A stretch of 64,000 bases of DNA from Kribbella albertanoniae. Its GTDB lineage: Bacteria; Actinomycetota; Actinomycetes; Propionibacteriales; Kribbellaceae. The notes beneath the pieces are model-generated. The model made no database searches, had not been told where the DNA came from, and was given only the letters and a program-made list of their open reading frames with translations. A program made the position numbers and the translations under genes. The stretch is taken from the NCBI RefSeq assembly GCF_004348455.1, contig NZ_SMKA01000014.1:1-64000 (forward strand), written 5' to 3'. Position 1 is the stretch's first letter. Every line of letters starts with the position of its first letter. This document shows positions 35,608-44,371 of this stretch, in pieces.

Positions 35608-35651
35608 GGCGCACCTCCCTCAGATCCGCGACGGAAACAGCACTACCGCTC

Positions 35652-36830
35652 TTAGCGTACCTGGGGCGGTGCCGCGAAGGGGCCTTTCCCGGTGAAGGCG
35701 AGGGTGCTGAAACGCTCGGCCATCAGTCGGTGGGAGTCGGCGTCAGGGTGCAGGTCGTCAGGGAGCGGATGCGCCGGACTGTCCGCCTCACCGTAGAGCG
35801 CTCGGCCATCGAGGTAGTGCAGATTGGGGTCGAGAGCAGCGCGCTGAGCCGTGAGCTGAGCCAGGGCGGTGCGGATGGTGGTGAGCGTGAGCTTGCCGGC
35901 CGGTACGTCGGCCGGGTCGCCGTCTGCGATGAACGACAACCGGCCTTCGGCGAGCGCAGCGAGATCCCAACCGGTAGGCCCGGGCGTGTCCTCATGGATC
36001 GGGCAGAGGATCGGCGAGATCACCAGGATCGGCGTGGTCGGGTGCCCGTCGCGGATGGTGTCCAGGAAGCCGTGCACGGCCGGGACGAAGGTACGCAGCC
36101 GCAGCGAGTCACTGTTCACGACGTTGATACCGAGCTTCACGCTGATCAGGTCGGCAGGCAGATCGCGGATCGTGCGCGCGACGAACGGCTGGACAACCGC
36201 ACTGCCACTGAACCCGAGATTGATCAGCTCGACGTCACCCTGCGCGGCGGCCAGCGCCGGCCAGGTCCCGGTCGGACTGAGCGCGTTCGAGCCGTGGCTG
36301 ATCGAGCTGCCGTGATGAACCCAGGTACGGCGGCCGCCAGTCGCGACGGGTGCGATCGGAGCGTCGGTGCGCAGCGCGACCAGCTCGGTGCTCTCGTCAT
36401 GCGGCAGCCAGATCTCGACCACCCTCTCCCCGGAGCCGCCACCCAGATCGGCGAAGCGGACGGTCGTAGACGCACCACGCCGTACGTCGGCAGTCCCCGC
36501 CATCAGGTCGATCGTCATCACGTCGCCCGCCGTGGTGGTCGCCTGCCCCGCGAGCACGCCGTCCACCACGAGGTCGTAGACGCCGTCCGGTCGCGGCGGA
36601 GCGCCCAGGTAGTCGCGCTTGGTGGCGACCACGTCGAGCTCGACGACACTCGCACGACTGCGGAAGACCAGCCGTACGCCCGATGGCTGCGCCTCCGCGC
36701 CGGCGAGCTGGGCGTCGTCGTACTGGCGGCGGGCCCAGGCGGGAAGCCGGTGCGGCACCAGACCACGCTCTGTGGGCTCCAGCTCCAGCGCGCCGCGAAC
36801 GAGGTCGATGGTGATGGGTGTGGTGATCAT
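35652..36830 (-). CDS. SGNH/GDSL-family hydrolase
   Basis: 392 aa. An N-terminal beta-sandwich region of about 150 residues precedes the SGNH core: catalytic Ser in HHGSSISHGSN (about residue 175), block III KLGINVVN with Asn, and the Asp-His pair in DDLHPD near the C-terminus. No signal peptide is visible, so it should act in the cytoplasm, probably as an esterase or deacetylase on a carbohydrate. Its ATG overlaps the stop of the upstream tetR gene (ATGA), so that repressor likely controls it. Confidence 0.88.
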   Translation of the reverse strand: MITTPITIDLVRGALELEPTERGLVPHRLPAWARRQYDDAQLAGAEAQPSGVRLVFRSRASVVELDVVATKRDYLGAPPRPDGVYDLVVDGVLAGQATTTAGDVMTIDLMAGTADVRRGASTTVRFADLGGGSGERVVEIWLPHDESTELVALRTDAPIAPVATGGRRTWVHHGSSISHGSNALSPTGTWPALAAAQGDVELINLGFSGSAVVQPFVARTIRDLPADLISVKLGINVVNSDSLRLRTFVPAVHGFLDTIRDGHPTTPILVISPILCPIHEDTPGPTGWDLAALAEGRLSFIADGDPADVPAGKLTLTTIRTALAQLTAQRAALDPNLHYLDGRALYGEADSPAHPLPDDLHPDADSHRLMAERFSTLAFTGKGPFAAPPQVR

Positions 36831-37396
36831 GACTTGGTCCAGCTCCGGAGTAGTGAGTCGAGGGCGTCGAGGATGCGCGGCCAGCTCTCGTCGCTGGCAG
36901 GGGAGGAGTGGGCGAACGAGCCGCCGAGCTCGAGGCCGATGTAGCCGTTGAAGACGCTGCCGAGCAGCCGGATCGCATCCGTCTGAGCCGGCTCGTCCAG
37001 GTTGTAGCCACGCAGAACCGCCCGGGTCAGCTCCGTATGCCGCCGCCCGGCGTCCACGGCAGGCGAGCCGGGATCGACCCGGTACTGCGAAGCGGCGTAC
37101 CGACCGGGGTGTTCACGCGCGTAGTCGCGGTAGACCGTGGCCAGCGCCACGAGCGCATCGTGGCCAGCCCGCCCGGCCAGCGCTTCGGCGGCCCGATCGG
37201 CCATCTCGTCGAGGGCAACCTGAGCGATCCGCGACCTGAGGTCGTGCGCGCCGCGAACGTGCGCATACAGGCTGGCGACCTGTACGCCGAAGCGCCGGGC
37301 CAGCGCCGACGCGCTGACCTGGTCGAAGCCGATCTCATCGGCGAGTTCAGCACCGGCCCGGGCCAGCCGGTCCGGAGTCAATCCCACTCGTGCCAT
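36827..37396 (-). CDS. TetR-family regulator (TetR_C WHG-type)
   Basis: 189 aa. The helix-turn-helix is at about residues 8-55 (LARAGAELADEIG, then SASALARRFGVQVASLYAHVRGAHDLRS). The C-terminal domain resembles the WHG-type TetR group (GYNLDEP...LGSVFNGYIGLELGGSF). It starts a two-gene operon with the SGNH hydrolase and has its own operator-bearing leaderless promoter at 37397-37431, so it is probably autoregulated. Confidence 0.9.
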   Translation of the reverse strand: MARVGLTPDRLARAGAELADEIGFDQVSASALARRFGVQVASLYAHVRGAHDLRSRIAQVALDEMADRAAEALAGRAGHDALVALATVYRDYAREHPGRYAASQYRVDPGSPAVDAGRRHTELTRAVLRGYNLDEPAQTDAIRLLGSVFNGYIGLELGGSFAHSSPASDESWPRILDALDSLLRSWTKS

Positions 37397-37431
37397 AACT
37401 TATTATGCACAAACCTAAAGGCTTTAGGCAA
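37397..37431 (-). promoter_or_regulatory. Leaderless promoter with 15-bp operator in its spacer
   Basis: On the minus strand TTGCCT (37426-37431), an 18-bp spacer and CATAAT (37402-37407) lie 5 nt before ATG 37396. A perfect 15-bp palindrome CCTAAAGCCTTTAGG fills 37414-37428. This is the same architecture as at 6719-6754 but with an unrelated operator sequence. Confidence 0.75.
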
Positions 37432-37448
37432 CCGAGCACATGAAGAAA

Positions 37449-37474
37449 CCCGGATCGCGCCATTGCGATCCGGG
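37449..37474 (-). terminator. Terminator of rbpA
   Basis: A perfect 10-bp stem CCCGGATCGC (37449-37458) with GCGATCCGGG (37465-37474) and a 6-nt loop. On the minus strand it is followed by a T-containing stretch (TTTCTTC), as in a factor-independent terminator, 14 nt past the rbpA stop. Confidence 0.85.
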
Positions 37475-37488
37475 CTCCAGAAATTACG

Positions 37489-37860
37489 TCAGGCGGGGCG
37501 CTTGGTCCGGTGCAGGTGCGCTGGGCCGATCTGACCCTTGCGGAGCAGGTCCACGCGCTCGGCGAGCAGCTCCTCGAGCTCCGAGATGCTCCGGCGCTCA
37601 CGCAGCATGTCCCAGTGCGTCCGGGCCGGCTTCTCCTGCTTCGGCTCCGGCTTCTCACCGGTCGAGCGAGCGGCCTCGCTGCCGCAGTGCGGGCACTCCC
37701 AGATTGCGGGCACCTCGGCGTCGTGCGCCATCGTCACCTCGACCACGTGACCGCGGGGGCAGTCGTACGTGATCATCTGGCGCGGCGCGAACTCGACACC
37801 ACGGTCATCCTCGAAGCTGACCCCACCCAGCCCCGAACCACGCAGTACGCGATTAGACAT
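37489..37860 (-). CDS. rbpA: RNA polymerase-binding protein RbpA
   Basis: 123 aa. It binds RNA polymerase and the housekeeping sigma factor and helps form the open complex in actinobacteria. The N-terminal zinc-ribbon-like core has C34, H38, C56 and C59 (YDCPRGH and WECPHCG). The basic linker with KPARTHWDMLRERR and the C-terminal sigma-interaction helix SISELEELLAERVDLLR are typical. ATG 37860 has GGAGG 7 nt upstream. The gene stands alone with its own terminator. Confidence 0.96.
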   Translation of the reverse strand: MSNRVLRGSGLGGVSFEDDRGVEFAPRQMITYDCPRGHVVEVTMAHDAEVPAIWECPHCGSEAARSTGEKPEPKQEKPARTHWDMLRERRSISELEELLAERVDLLRKGQIGPAHLHRTKRPA

Positions 37861-37948
37861 GTCAAACCTCCGAGATCGTCATCCGTGCCAACGGTCGGTC
37901 GGCCCGGATCATTCCCATTTTGGCATGCCCGAGCGATATGTACGCACC

Positions 37949-37975
37949 TGACAGCACCGTCATGACGCCCTGTCA
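37949..37975. promoter_or_regulatory. Inverted repeat upstream of the MacAB-like operon
   Basis: TGACAG (37949-37954) and CTGTCA (37970-37975) form an interrupted inverted repeat 15 nt apart in the 246-bp gap between rbpA and the efflux operon. It may be a regulator site for either gene. TAGCTT (38093-38098), 8 nt before ATG 38107, is a possible -10 box for the efflux operon. Confidence 0.35.
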
Positions 37976-38106
37976 TCAGGCGTACACAGATCACGGTGTG
38001 TCGCGGATCGCTCAACAGCAGCCGTACTACAGACGCGCGAAGTTCACAGTCAGTTGCCAGGAATCAGGCACCACTTCCTCAGCAACCGTCTCTAGCTTCA
38101 GGTCCC

Positions 38107-39444
38107 ATGGTGCTACCCCGCCACAAACTCCGTGGCCTCAGTCTGCTCAACGTGTCCCTGGTGGCCGTCGTCGCCGCGATCGCCGTGACGGCGTACTTCC
38201 TGTTCTTCCGGGCGGATGAACCATCCGCCGCGGCGACCCGTCCAAGTGTCGCGGTGACCCGCGGCGACGTGGTCGCGAGCGTCAGCTCCAGTGGGACGCT
38301 GGCCAGCTCCCAGACAGCCTCGCCACAGTTCGAGACCTCCGGCACAGTCACCCAGATCCTGGTCAAGGTCGGCCAGGTGGTCGCCAAGGGCGCCGCGATC
38401 GCCAAGGTCGACCCGGCCGCGGCCGAGCGGCAACTGCGGATCGCCGAACAGAACCAGATCGCCGCGGCGAACTCCGTGACGGCGGCCGATGAGTCGCTCG
38501 ACGACGCCGTGGACGCGAGGGAGGCGGCCGAGGAGGCTTCAGCCTCGCCCACGCCGACAGGTCAAGCTCAGGCACAGGGTCAGACTCAAACGCAGAACCC
38601 GGAAGTTGCCGTCAGCAACGCCGAGGCGTCGCTGGCCCGGGCGAAGGCGGACAAGGAGCAGGCTGACCAGGATGTCGTAGCCGCCAAGTCGGCGGTCGCC
38701 GCGACCACGCTGAAGGCGCCGATCGCCGGAACTATCACCGCGATCAACGGCTCGGTCGGCTCGGTCGCGGGGTCGAGCAGCAGTACAGGCTCAGGGACCA
38801 GCAGTGGTTCCGGCTCGACCTCAGCTCAAGGGTCAACCTCCACCAGTACGACGTCCGCCGCCGGCACGGGCTTTGCCGACATCTCCGACCTGAAGGCACT
38901 CCAGGTCTCGGCCGCCTTCCCCGAGGCCGACGCGATCAAGATCAAGGCCGGCCAGTCCGCCACCGTCACCCTGAACGCCGAGCCCGGCGCCAACCTCACC
39001 GCGACCCTGGCCTCGGTCTCGCCGACCCCGACCACCACCAACGGGGTGGTGTCGTACTCGGCCACCTTCTCGCTGGCCAAACTCCCGGCGAACGCCCGGA
39101 TGGGCCAGACCGCGAACGTCACGGTTCAGACCGCCAAGGCGGCCAACGTCCTCTACGTCCCGAGTACGGCGGTCGTCACGACCGGTACGACGAACACCGT
39201 GACGATGGCCGACGGAACCAGCCGCGAGGTCGAGATCGGCATCAAGGGCGGCAGCTTCACCCAGATCAAGACCGGGCTGAACGAGGGCGACCAGGTCGAA
39301 CTCCTGCAGGGCGCGATCGGTGGCACCGGCGCAGGCCAGACCGGCCAGGGCCGCACCGGGCAGGCGCCAGGTGGCGGCCAGTTCCCTGCCGGTGGCGGTG
39401 GCGGTCAGCTTCCGGTTCAGCGCAATGCCGGTGGCAACCGGTGA
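38107..39444 (+). CDS. HlyD/MacA-like efflux adaptor
   Basis: 445 aa. One N-terminal membrane helix (LSLLNVSLVAVVAAIAVTAYFLFF) is followed by a lipoyl half (GTVTQILVKVGQVVAKGAAIAKVD), a coiled-coil hairpin (about residues 105-195), the second lipoyl half (LKAPIAGTITAINGSVG) and beta-barrel domains. A Ser/Gly/Thr-rich insert (about 215-250) and a Gly/Gln-rich tail are low-complexity. In a one-membrane bacterium the adaptor works outside the membrane with a MacB-type transporter, encoded next with a GTGA overlap. ATG 38107 is chosen; the frame is open further upstream but without a signal. Confidence 0.9.
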   Translation: MVLPRHKLRGLSLLNVSLVAVVAAIAVTAYFLFFRADEPSAAATRPSVAVTRGDVVASVSSSGTLASSQTASPQFETSGTVTQILVKVGQVVAKGAAIAKVDPAAAERQLRIAEQNQIAAANSVTAADESLDDAVDAREAAEEASASPTPTGQAQAQGQTQTQNPEVAVSNAEASLARAKADKEQADQDVVAAKSAVAATTLKAPIAGTITAINGSVGSVAGSSSSTGSGTSSGSGSTSAQGSTSTSTTSAAGTGFADISDLKALQVSAAFPEADAIKIKAGQSATVTLNAEPGANLTATLASVSPTPTTTNGVVSYSATFSLAKLPANARMGQTANVTVQTAKAANVLYVPSTAVVTTGTTNTVTMADGTSREVEIGIKGGSFTQIKTGLNEGDQVELLQGAIGGTGAGQTGQGRTGQAPGGGQFPAGGGGGQLPVQRNAGGNR

Positions 39445-40133
39445 GCGCTGACGCCCTGATCGACATCCGCGGTGTCACCAAGACGTACGGCGCGGGGGAG
39501 ACCGCCGTACACGCGCTTCGGGGTGTCTCGCTGCGGGTCGAGGCCGGCGAGTACGTCGCCGTGATGGGCTCGTCCGGTTCCGGCAAGTCGACGTTGATGA
39601 ACATCCTCGGCTGCCTCGACGTACCGACCCGCGGTGAGTACTTCCTGGACGGCAGCAATGTCGCCGGGCTGTCCGAGGACCAGCAGGCCCTCGTGCGCGG
39701 CCGCAAGATCGGCTTCATCTTCCAGTCCTTCAACCTCATCCCGCGCACCACCGCATTGGCCAACGTCGAGCTCCCGCTGACGTATGCCCACCTGCGCCGC
39801 GCTGAACGCCGTACTCGAGCGAATCGTGCTCTCGAGCTGGTCGGCCTCTCGGACCGAGCCGACCACCGGCCCAACCAGCTGTCCGGCGGTCAGCAGCAAC
39901 GGGTCGCGATCGCCCGTGCCCTGGCCACCGGCCCGCGGATCCTGCTGGCCGACGAGCCGACCGGCAACCTCGACGTGCACTCGACCGACGAGGTTCTCGG
40001 CATGTTCGACGAGCTGAACGCCGAAGGCCGGACGGTCGTGGTGATCACCCACGAGAACGACGTGGCCGCGCGGGCCCGCCGGCTGATCCAGGTGGCCGAC
40101 GGCCGGATCGTTCTCGACGAGGTGACGCGCTGA
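39441..40133 (+). CDS. MacB-like ABC transporter ATPase
   Basis: 230 aa, LolD/MacB class. Walker A is GSSGSGKST, signature LSGGQQQR, Walker B ILLADEPTGNLD and the switch VITHEND, all intact. It drives the permease encoded next. Its GTG overlaps the adaptor stop and its TGA overlaps the permease ATG (TGATG), so all three genes are tightly coupled. Confidence 0.95.
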   Translation: MSADALIDIRGVTKTYGAGETAVHALRGVSLRVEAGEYVAVMGSSGSGKSTLMNILGCLDVPTRGEYFLDGSNVAGLSEDQQALVRGRKIGFIFQSFNLIPRTTALANVELPLTYAHLRRAERRTRANRALELVGLSDRADHRPNQLSGGQQQRVAIARALATGPRILLADEPTGNLDVHSTDEVLGMFDELNAEGRTVVVITHENDVAARARRLIQVADGRIVLDEVTR

Positions 40134-41362
40134 TGTCACCCCGCGATCTGTTCGGGGCCGCCTTGCGCGGGCTCAGTGCCAACAAGCTGCGATCCCTGCT
40201 CACTGTGCTCGGAGTCTCGATCGGAGTCGGCGCGGTCATCGTGCTGGTTGCGGTGGGCAACGGCTCTGGGAAGGCCGTGCAGAGCCGTCTGGAGGCGATG
40301 GGCACAAACCTGCTCACGGTCTCGACCACCGGTGGCGGCGGCGGGTTCGCCCGCGGCCAGGCCGGACCGTCGGCGCAGCAGTACGCGCTCACCCTCGACG
40401 ACGTGGCCGCGCTCGCCGACCGCCGTCTCGCGCCGGACGTGGCCTCGGTCGCCCCGGTCATGACAAGCTCCGGTACGGCGACCAACGGCGACACGAGTTA
40501 CACGATCAACCAGGTGATTGGTACGACGCCGGCGTACCTCCCGGCCACCAATACCCCGGTCGGAACCGGGCAGTCGTTCACCCAGCAGGACGTCGACTCG
40601 GCCGAGCGTGTGATCGTGCTCGGACAGACCACCGCGACTGAACTGTTCGGCCGCGCCCAGACCGCGGTCGGGCAGACGGTCAAGCTCGGCGCGGTCGATT
40701 TCGTCGTACGAGGCGTCCTTGCCAGTAAGGACAGCACCGGGTTCAACGACCCGAATGCGACCGCGATCGTGCCGATCAGCACGCTGCGCGCCACTCAGGC
40801 CGGGTACGGCGCTCTGAGTCAGATCGTCGTCCAGGCCGCCGACAAGGATCGGGTCGACCTGGCCCAGGCCGAGGTCACCCAGTTGCTGACCGCACGGCAT
40901 CAGGTGCCGGCCACCACGACCTCGCCGTTCCGGATCACCAACTCGGCCCAGATTCTGCAGACCAGCCAGGACACCGCAGCGACCTTCACCGCACTGCTGG
41001 CCACGGTTGCCGCGATCAGTCTCGTGGTCGGCGGGATCGGGGTCACGAACATCATGCTCGTCACGGTCACCGAGCGGACCCGCGAGATCGGAATCCGGAA
41101 GGCACTCGGAGCCCGGCGGCGGACGATCCTCGGCCAGTTCCTGATCGAGGCGACCCTCCTCAGCCTGATCGGCGGTGCCGTCGGAGTCGCGGCTGCGCTG
41201 ATCATGACCCAGTTCCAGCTGGCCGGGGTCACACCGGTCCTGGTCCCGTCGTCGATCGCGCTCGCCCTCGGGGTGTCCGCCGCGGTCGGCCTGTTCTTCG
41301 GCAGCATGCCGGCGCACCGAGCCGCCGGTCTTCGTCCCATCGACGCCCTACGTCACGAGTGA
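40133..41362 (+). CDS. MacB-like ABC transporter permease (FtsX/MacB fold)
   Basis: 409 aa. An N-terminal helix (LRSLLTVLGVSIGVGAVIVLVAVG) is followed by a MacB periplasmic-core-like domain of about 220 residues. Three C-terminal helices include VAAISLVVGGIGVTNIMLVTVTERTREIGIRKALGAR, the FtsX-family signature. MacAB-type pumps are mechanotransmitters that expel peptides, lipids or drugs from the outer leaflet. Substrate unknown. Confidence 0.93.
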   Translation: MSPRDLFGAALRGLSANKLRSLLTVLGVSIGVGAVIVLVAVGNGSGKAVQSRLEAMGTNLLTVSTTGGGGGFARGQAGPSAQQYALTLDDVAALADRRLAPDVASVAPVMTSSGTATNGDTSYTINQVIGTTPAYLPATNTPVGTGQSFTQQDVDSAERVIVLGQTTATELFGRAQTAVGQTVKLGAVDFVVRGVLASKDSTGFNDPNATAIVPISTLRATQAGYGALSQIVVQAADKDRVDLAQAEVTQLLTARHQVPATTTSPFRITNSAQILQTSQDTAATFTALLATVAAISLVVGGIGVTNIMLVTVTERTREIGIRKALGARRRTILGQFLIEATLLSLIGGAVGVAAALIMTQFQLAGVTPVLVPSSIALALGVSAAVGLFFGSMPAHRAAGLRPIDALRHE

Positions 41363-41375
41363 AAGGCAACACCCG

Positions 41376-41912
41376 ATGAGTAACCAAACGCCCGATGAGT
41401 TCGCCCAGATCGGGTCCGATGACGAGGTCGACGAGGCATTGAAGCCGAAGAAGACACTCAGCCTGCCGACCGCGACCGCCGTACTGGCTGGTGTGGTGGT
41501 TCTCGCGATCGGCCTGGCCGGTGGCGCAGGTCTGCATGCGGCCTTCGCGTCGGACAGCACGCCGCAGCAGACCGCGGCGGGTCGCGGGCCTGCTGGTGGG
41601 TACAACGGCGGGTTCCGTGGCCAAGGTGGTCAGGGAACCGGGGGAGCTGCGGCCACGGTCGGCACTGTGGTGTCCGCGACCGACTCTCAGCTGGTCGTGA
41701 AGACGCAGAGCGGCGACGTCACCGTGAAGCTCACCGGTGAGACATCTTTCGAGATCACGGCCAAGGGCACGGCCGGCGACCTCAAAGCCGGTGAGCAGGT
41801 GGTCGTCACCGGACAGAACACCGACGGCTCGGTGACGGCCAGCAGCGTCCGTCAGGGCGGCACTTTCCCGGCTGGCGGCGGCCGCACCCCAGGCGCGACC
41901 CCTTCGCGCTAA
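41376..41912 (+). CDS. Membrane-anchored DUF5666-like protein
   Basis: 178 aa. An acidic cytoplasmic N-terminus is followed by one membrane helix (TAVLAGVVVLAIGLAGGAGLHAAF), a Gly-rich spacer, and a small beta-barrel-like domain (VGTVVSATDSQLVVKTQSGDVTVKL, then LKAGEQVVVTGQNTDGSVTA) resembling DUF5666. It follows the permease by 13 bp with a GAAAGG site and ends the operon. It is probably an external accessory of the pump; that role is inferred from position. Confidence 0.75.
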   Translation: MSNQTPDEFAQIGSDDEVDEALKPKKTLSLPTATAVLAGVVVLAIGLAGGAGLHAAFASDSTPQQTAAGRGPAGGYNGGFRGQGGQGTGGAAATVGTVVSATDSQLVVKTQSGDVTVKLTGETSFEITAKGTAGDLKAGEQVVVTGQNTDGSVTASSVRQGGTFPAGGGRTPGATPSR

Positions 41913-41932
41913 CCGCCAGCTGCGCACATTCC

Positions 41933-41964
41933 GAGCGCCCGGCCTGCACCCCGGCCGGGCGCTC
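41933..41964 (+). terminator. Terminator of the MacAB-like operon
   Basis: A perfect 12-bp stem GAGCGCCCGGCC (41933-41944) with GGCCGGGCGCTC (41953-41964) and an 8-nt loop lies 20 nt past the last gene. Confidence 0.85.
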
Positions 41965-42003
41965 ACCCATGTCACGGCCCGGCAACAGACATCGGATGAA
42001 TCA

Positions 42004-42041
42004 TTGACCGCCCAGCCGGGAAAGCGCTATCTTCCGACGAA
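42004..42041 (+). promoter_or_regulatory. Promoter of the PL6 operon with a LacI-type operator
   Basis: TTGACC (42004-42009), 18 bp and TATCTT (42028-42033) form a strong promoter. AAAGCGCTAT (42021-42030) overlaps the -10 box and differs by one base from the common LacI-family site AAAGCGCTTT. No LacI gene is nearby, so the regulator would be encoded elsewhere. Confidence 0.6.
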
Positions 42042-42077
42042 ATGAGGTCCAAAAAGTACAAATCTGAGGTGGGCGGG

Positions 42078-43406
42078 ATGGCGAAGTCGTCGTTGAAGTG
42101 GGTTGCGGTCGGGCTTGGGGCAGCCTTGGCCGTCGGGGGTTGCGGGAGCACCGGAGCGGCGAAGGCCGAGCAGGATCCGAAGGCCACGCTGGAGCTGTGG
42201 ACGCGGACGACGCCCGGTGGTGACGGCGAGAAGGGGATGAAGAAGCTGGCCGCCGCGTTCGAGCAGGCGACCGGCCAGAAGATCGAGGTGACCGCGATCT
42301 TCGACGACTTCGAGACCAAGCTGTCCCAGCGAGCCGCGCAGAAGGATCTGCCGGACATCGTCATGAACGACTCCTCGCAGCTCGGCACGATGGTCACCCA
42401 GGGAATCGTCCGCGAGGTCGACCCGGCCGCCGTCAAGCACAGCGATCAGCTCCTCGAGTCCGCCCTCGCGGCGGCCAAGTCCGGCGACGGCAAGATGTAC
42501 GGCGTTCCGTACTCCGCGCAGGCCTCGGCCCTGCTGATCCGCAAGGACTGGCGCGCGAAGGTCGGTCTGCCGGCTCCGACCGACCGCGAGCAGTTCGTCG
42601 CGCTGGCCAAGGCGTTCACCACGAAGGACCCCGACGGCAACGGCAAGAACGACACCGCCGGCCTCGCCGTACCGGGGTCGACCAAGCGTGGTTACGCGTC
42701 CTGGTACTTCTCGAACTTCCTCTGGGGCGCCGGCGGCGACTTCATCACCAAGCAGGCCGACGGCAAGTACAAGCCGTCCATGTCCACGCCGGAATCGGTG
42801 GCCGCGACGAAGTGGTTCCGCGATCTCGCGTGCACGGAGAAGGTCGTCCAGCCGGGCGCGGCGACGATGGACACGCCACCCACCAACGAGACCTTCGAGG
42901 CCGGCAAAGCCGGGATGTACGTCGTCGGTCCGTACCTGATGCCCCGCTTCGACGGGAGTCTCGGCAAGGACAAGTACGAGGTGGTCCCGCTGCCGAAGGG
43001 TGCGAAGGACGCGACCGTGCTCGCGGAGGGCGGTAGCGCGTACCTGATGGCCGGGTCGGCGAACGAGGCCGGGCAGAACGCGTGGGCGTCGTACATCATC
43101 TCGCCGGAGGCGCAGAAGCTCGGGATGGAAGGCGAGAAGGCCTTCAACGTGCAGCTGCCGGTGAACAAGACCGTCGACGTCACCTCGGTGCGCAAGGACC
43201 CGCGCTGGAAGGTGTACGCCGATGTCTACCGCGAGCACAGCCGGTACGCGCCGAGCATCCCGAACTGGACGCCGGTCCGGCAGGCGAGCGCCGACACTGT
43301 CAACGCGCTGATCGCCGACTGCAGCCTGGATGTCGCTGCCGAGCTGACCAAGCTCGACGGCAAGCTCGCCGAGTCCCTCAAGCAGCAGGGCATCGGCGCG
43401 TCGTGA
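42078..43406 (+). CDS. Sugar ABC transporter binding lipoprotein
   Basis: 442 aa from ATG 42078. The lipoprotein signal MAKSSLKWVAVGLGAALAVGGC has Cys22 as lipid anchor. The mature part is a family-1 solute-binding protein (LELWTRTTPGGDGEKGMKKLAAAFEQATG; DIVMND; YGVPYSAQASALLIRKD). ATG 42078 has GAGGTGGG just upstream; an in-frame ATG at 42042 lies 8 nt after the -10 box and could be used in a leaderless message. It starts the operon with two permeases and two PL6 lyases, so the ligand is likely a uronic-acid-containing oligosaccharide. Confidence 0.9.
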   Translation: MAKSSLKWVAVGLGAALAVGGCGSTGAAKAEQDPKATLELWTRTTPGGDGEKGMKKLAAAFEQATGQKIEVTAIFDDFETKLSQRAAQKDLPDIVMNDSSQLGTMVTQGIVREVDPAAVKHSDQLLESALAAAKSGDGKMYGVPYSAQASALLIRKDWRAKVGLPAPTDREQFVALAKAFTTKDPDGNGKNDTAGLAVPGSTKRGYASWYFSNFLWGAGGDFITKQADGKYKPSMSTPESVAATKWFRDLACTEKVVQPGAATMDTPPTNETFEAGKAGMYVVGPYLMPRFDGSLGKDKYEVVPLPKGAKDATVLAEGGSAYLMAGSANEAGQNAWASYIISPEAQKLGMEGEKAFNVQLPVNKTVDVTSVRKDPRWKVYADVYREHSRYAPSIPNWTPVRQASADTVNALIADCSLDVAAELTKLDGKLAESLKQQGIGAS

Positions 43407-44371
43407 GTGTCCGTGAGGCGGAGGCCCGACCGGCGGGGCGGGAACCGCGCGCGGCAGGTGAGGTGGCGCGGCGGACCCCGTCGCGCCGCCTCGGCCGCAA
43501 TCGCCGTACGGCGGGCTCCTGGTGGATCCCGTGGTTGTTCCTGGCGCCGGCGCTCATCCTGTTCCTGTACTTCAAGTTCATCCCGATGGCGCAGGCCATC
43601 TCGATGTCGGTGCAGGAGGTGCGGCCCTACCTCGGCAACCTGTGGGTCGGTACGGCGAACTACAGCGAGATCCTGTCGTCGGAGGGCTTCCGGTCGGCGA
43701 CCTGGAACACGATCGTGCTGGCCGTCGGGCAGACCGCCGGTTCGATGCTGCTCGGGTTCGTACTGGCACTGCTGGTGGAGGGCCAGACCCGCAAGCTGAC
43801 GTTTATCCGGTCGGCCGCGTTCCTGCCGGTCGTCGTACCGATCGCCGTGGTCGCCGAGCTCTGGCGGATCATGTACCACCCGACCGCCGATGGTCTGCTG
43901 AACCAGGTGCTCGGTCTGATCGGGCTCGGTCCGTCGGGGTTCATCAACGACCCTGACACGTCGCTGGCGTCGATCGTGGTGACGGGGATCTGGCGGGGAG
44001 CGCCGTACGACATGATGATCTTCCTCGCCGGACTGGCCGGGATCGACCGTGGTCTGTACGAGGCGGCGGTTGTCGACGGCGCCTCGACCAAACAGCGCAT
44101 CCTGCATGTCACGCTGCCGGGGTTGCGTCCGGTGTTCGCGATCTTGTTCATCCTTGCGGCCGTGCGTGGGTTCCGGGCGTTCACCGAGGTCTTCCTGCTG
44201 ACCAACGGCGGGCCGAACGGCTCGACCGAAGTACTGATGACGCTGATCTACAAGCTCGGCTTCGAGCAGAACCGGCTCGGGATCGCGTCGGCGGGCGCCG
44301 TACTGCTATTCCTCGCGACCCTCGTTCTGACGGTCTGCGTCCAAATGCTCCGAAGGAGGCGAGTCGCGTGA
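43403..44371 (+). CDS. Sugar ABC transporter permease (MalF/UgpA-like)
   Basis: 322 aa. A basic, Arg-rich N-terminal tail of about 35 residues precedes six membrane helices. The EAA loop that contacts the ATPase is EAAVVDGASTKQRILHVTLPG. GTG 43403 overlaps the binding-protein stop. No ATPase gene is in the cluster, so a shared MsiK-type ATPase is likely used. Confidence 0.92.
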   Translation: MSVREAEARPAGREPRAAGEVARRTPSRRLGRNRRTAGSWWIPWLFLAPALILFLYFKFIPMAQAISMSVQEVRPYLGNLWVGTANYSEILSSEGFRSATWNTIVLAVGQTAGSMLLGFVLALLVEGQTRKLTFIRSAAFLPVVVPIAVVAELWRIMYHPTADGLLNQVLGLIGLGPSGFINDPDTSLASIVVTGIWRGAPYDMMIFLAGLAGIDRGLYEAAVVDGASTKQRILHVTLPGLRPVFAILFILAAVRGFRAFTEVFLLTNGGPNGSTEVLMTLIYKLGFEQNRLGIASAGAVLLFLATLVLTVCVQMLRRRRVA

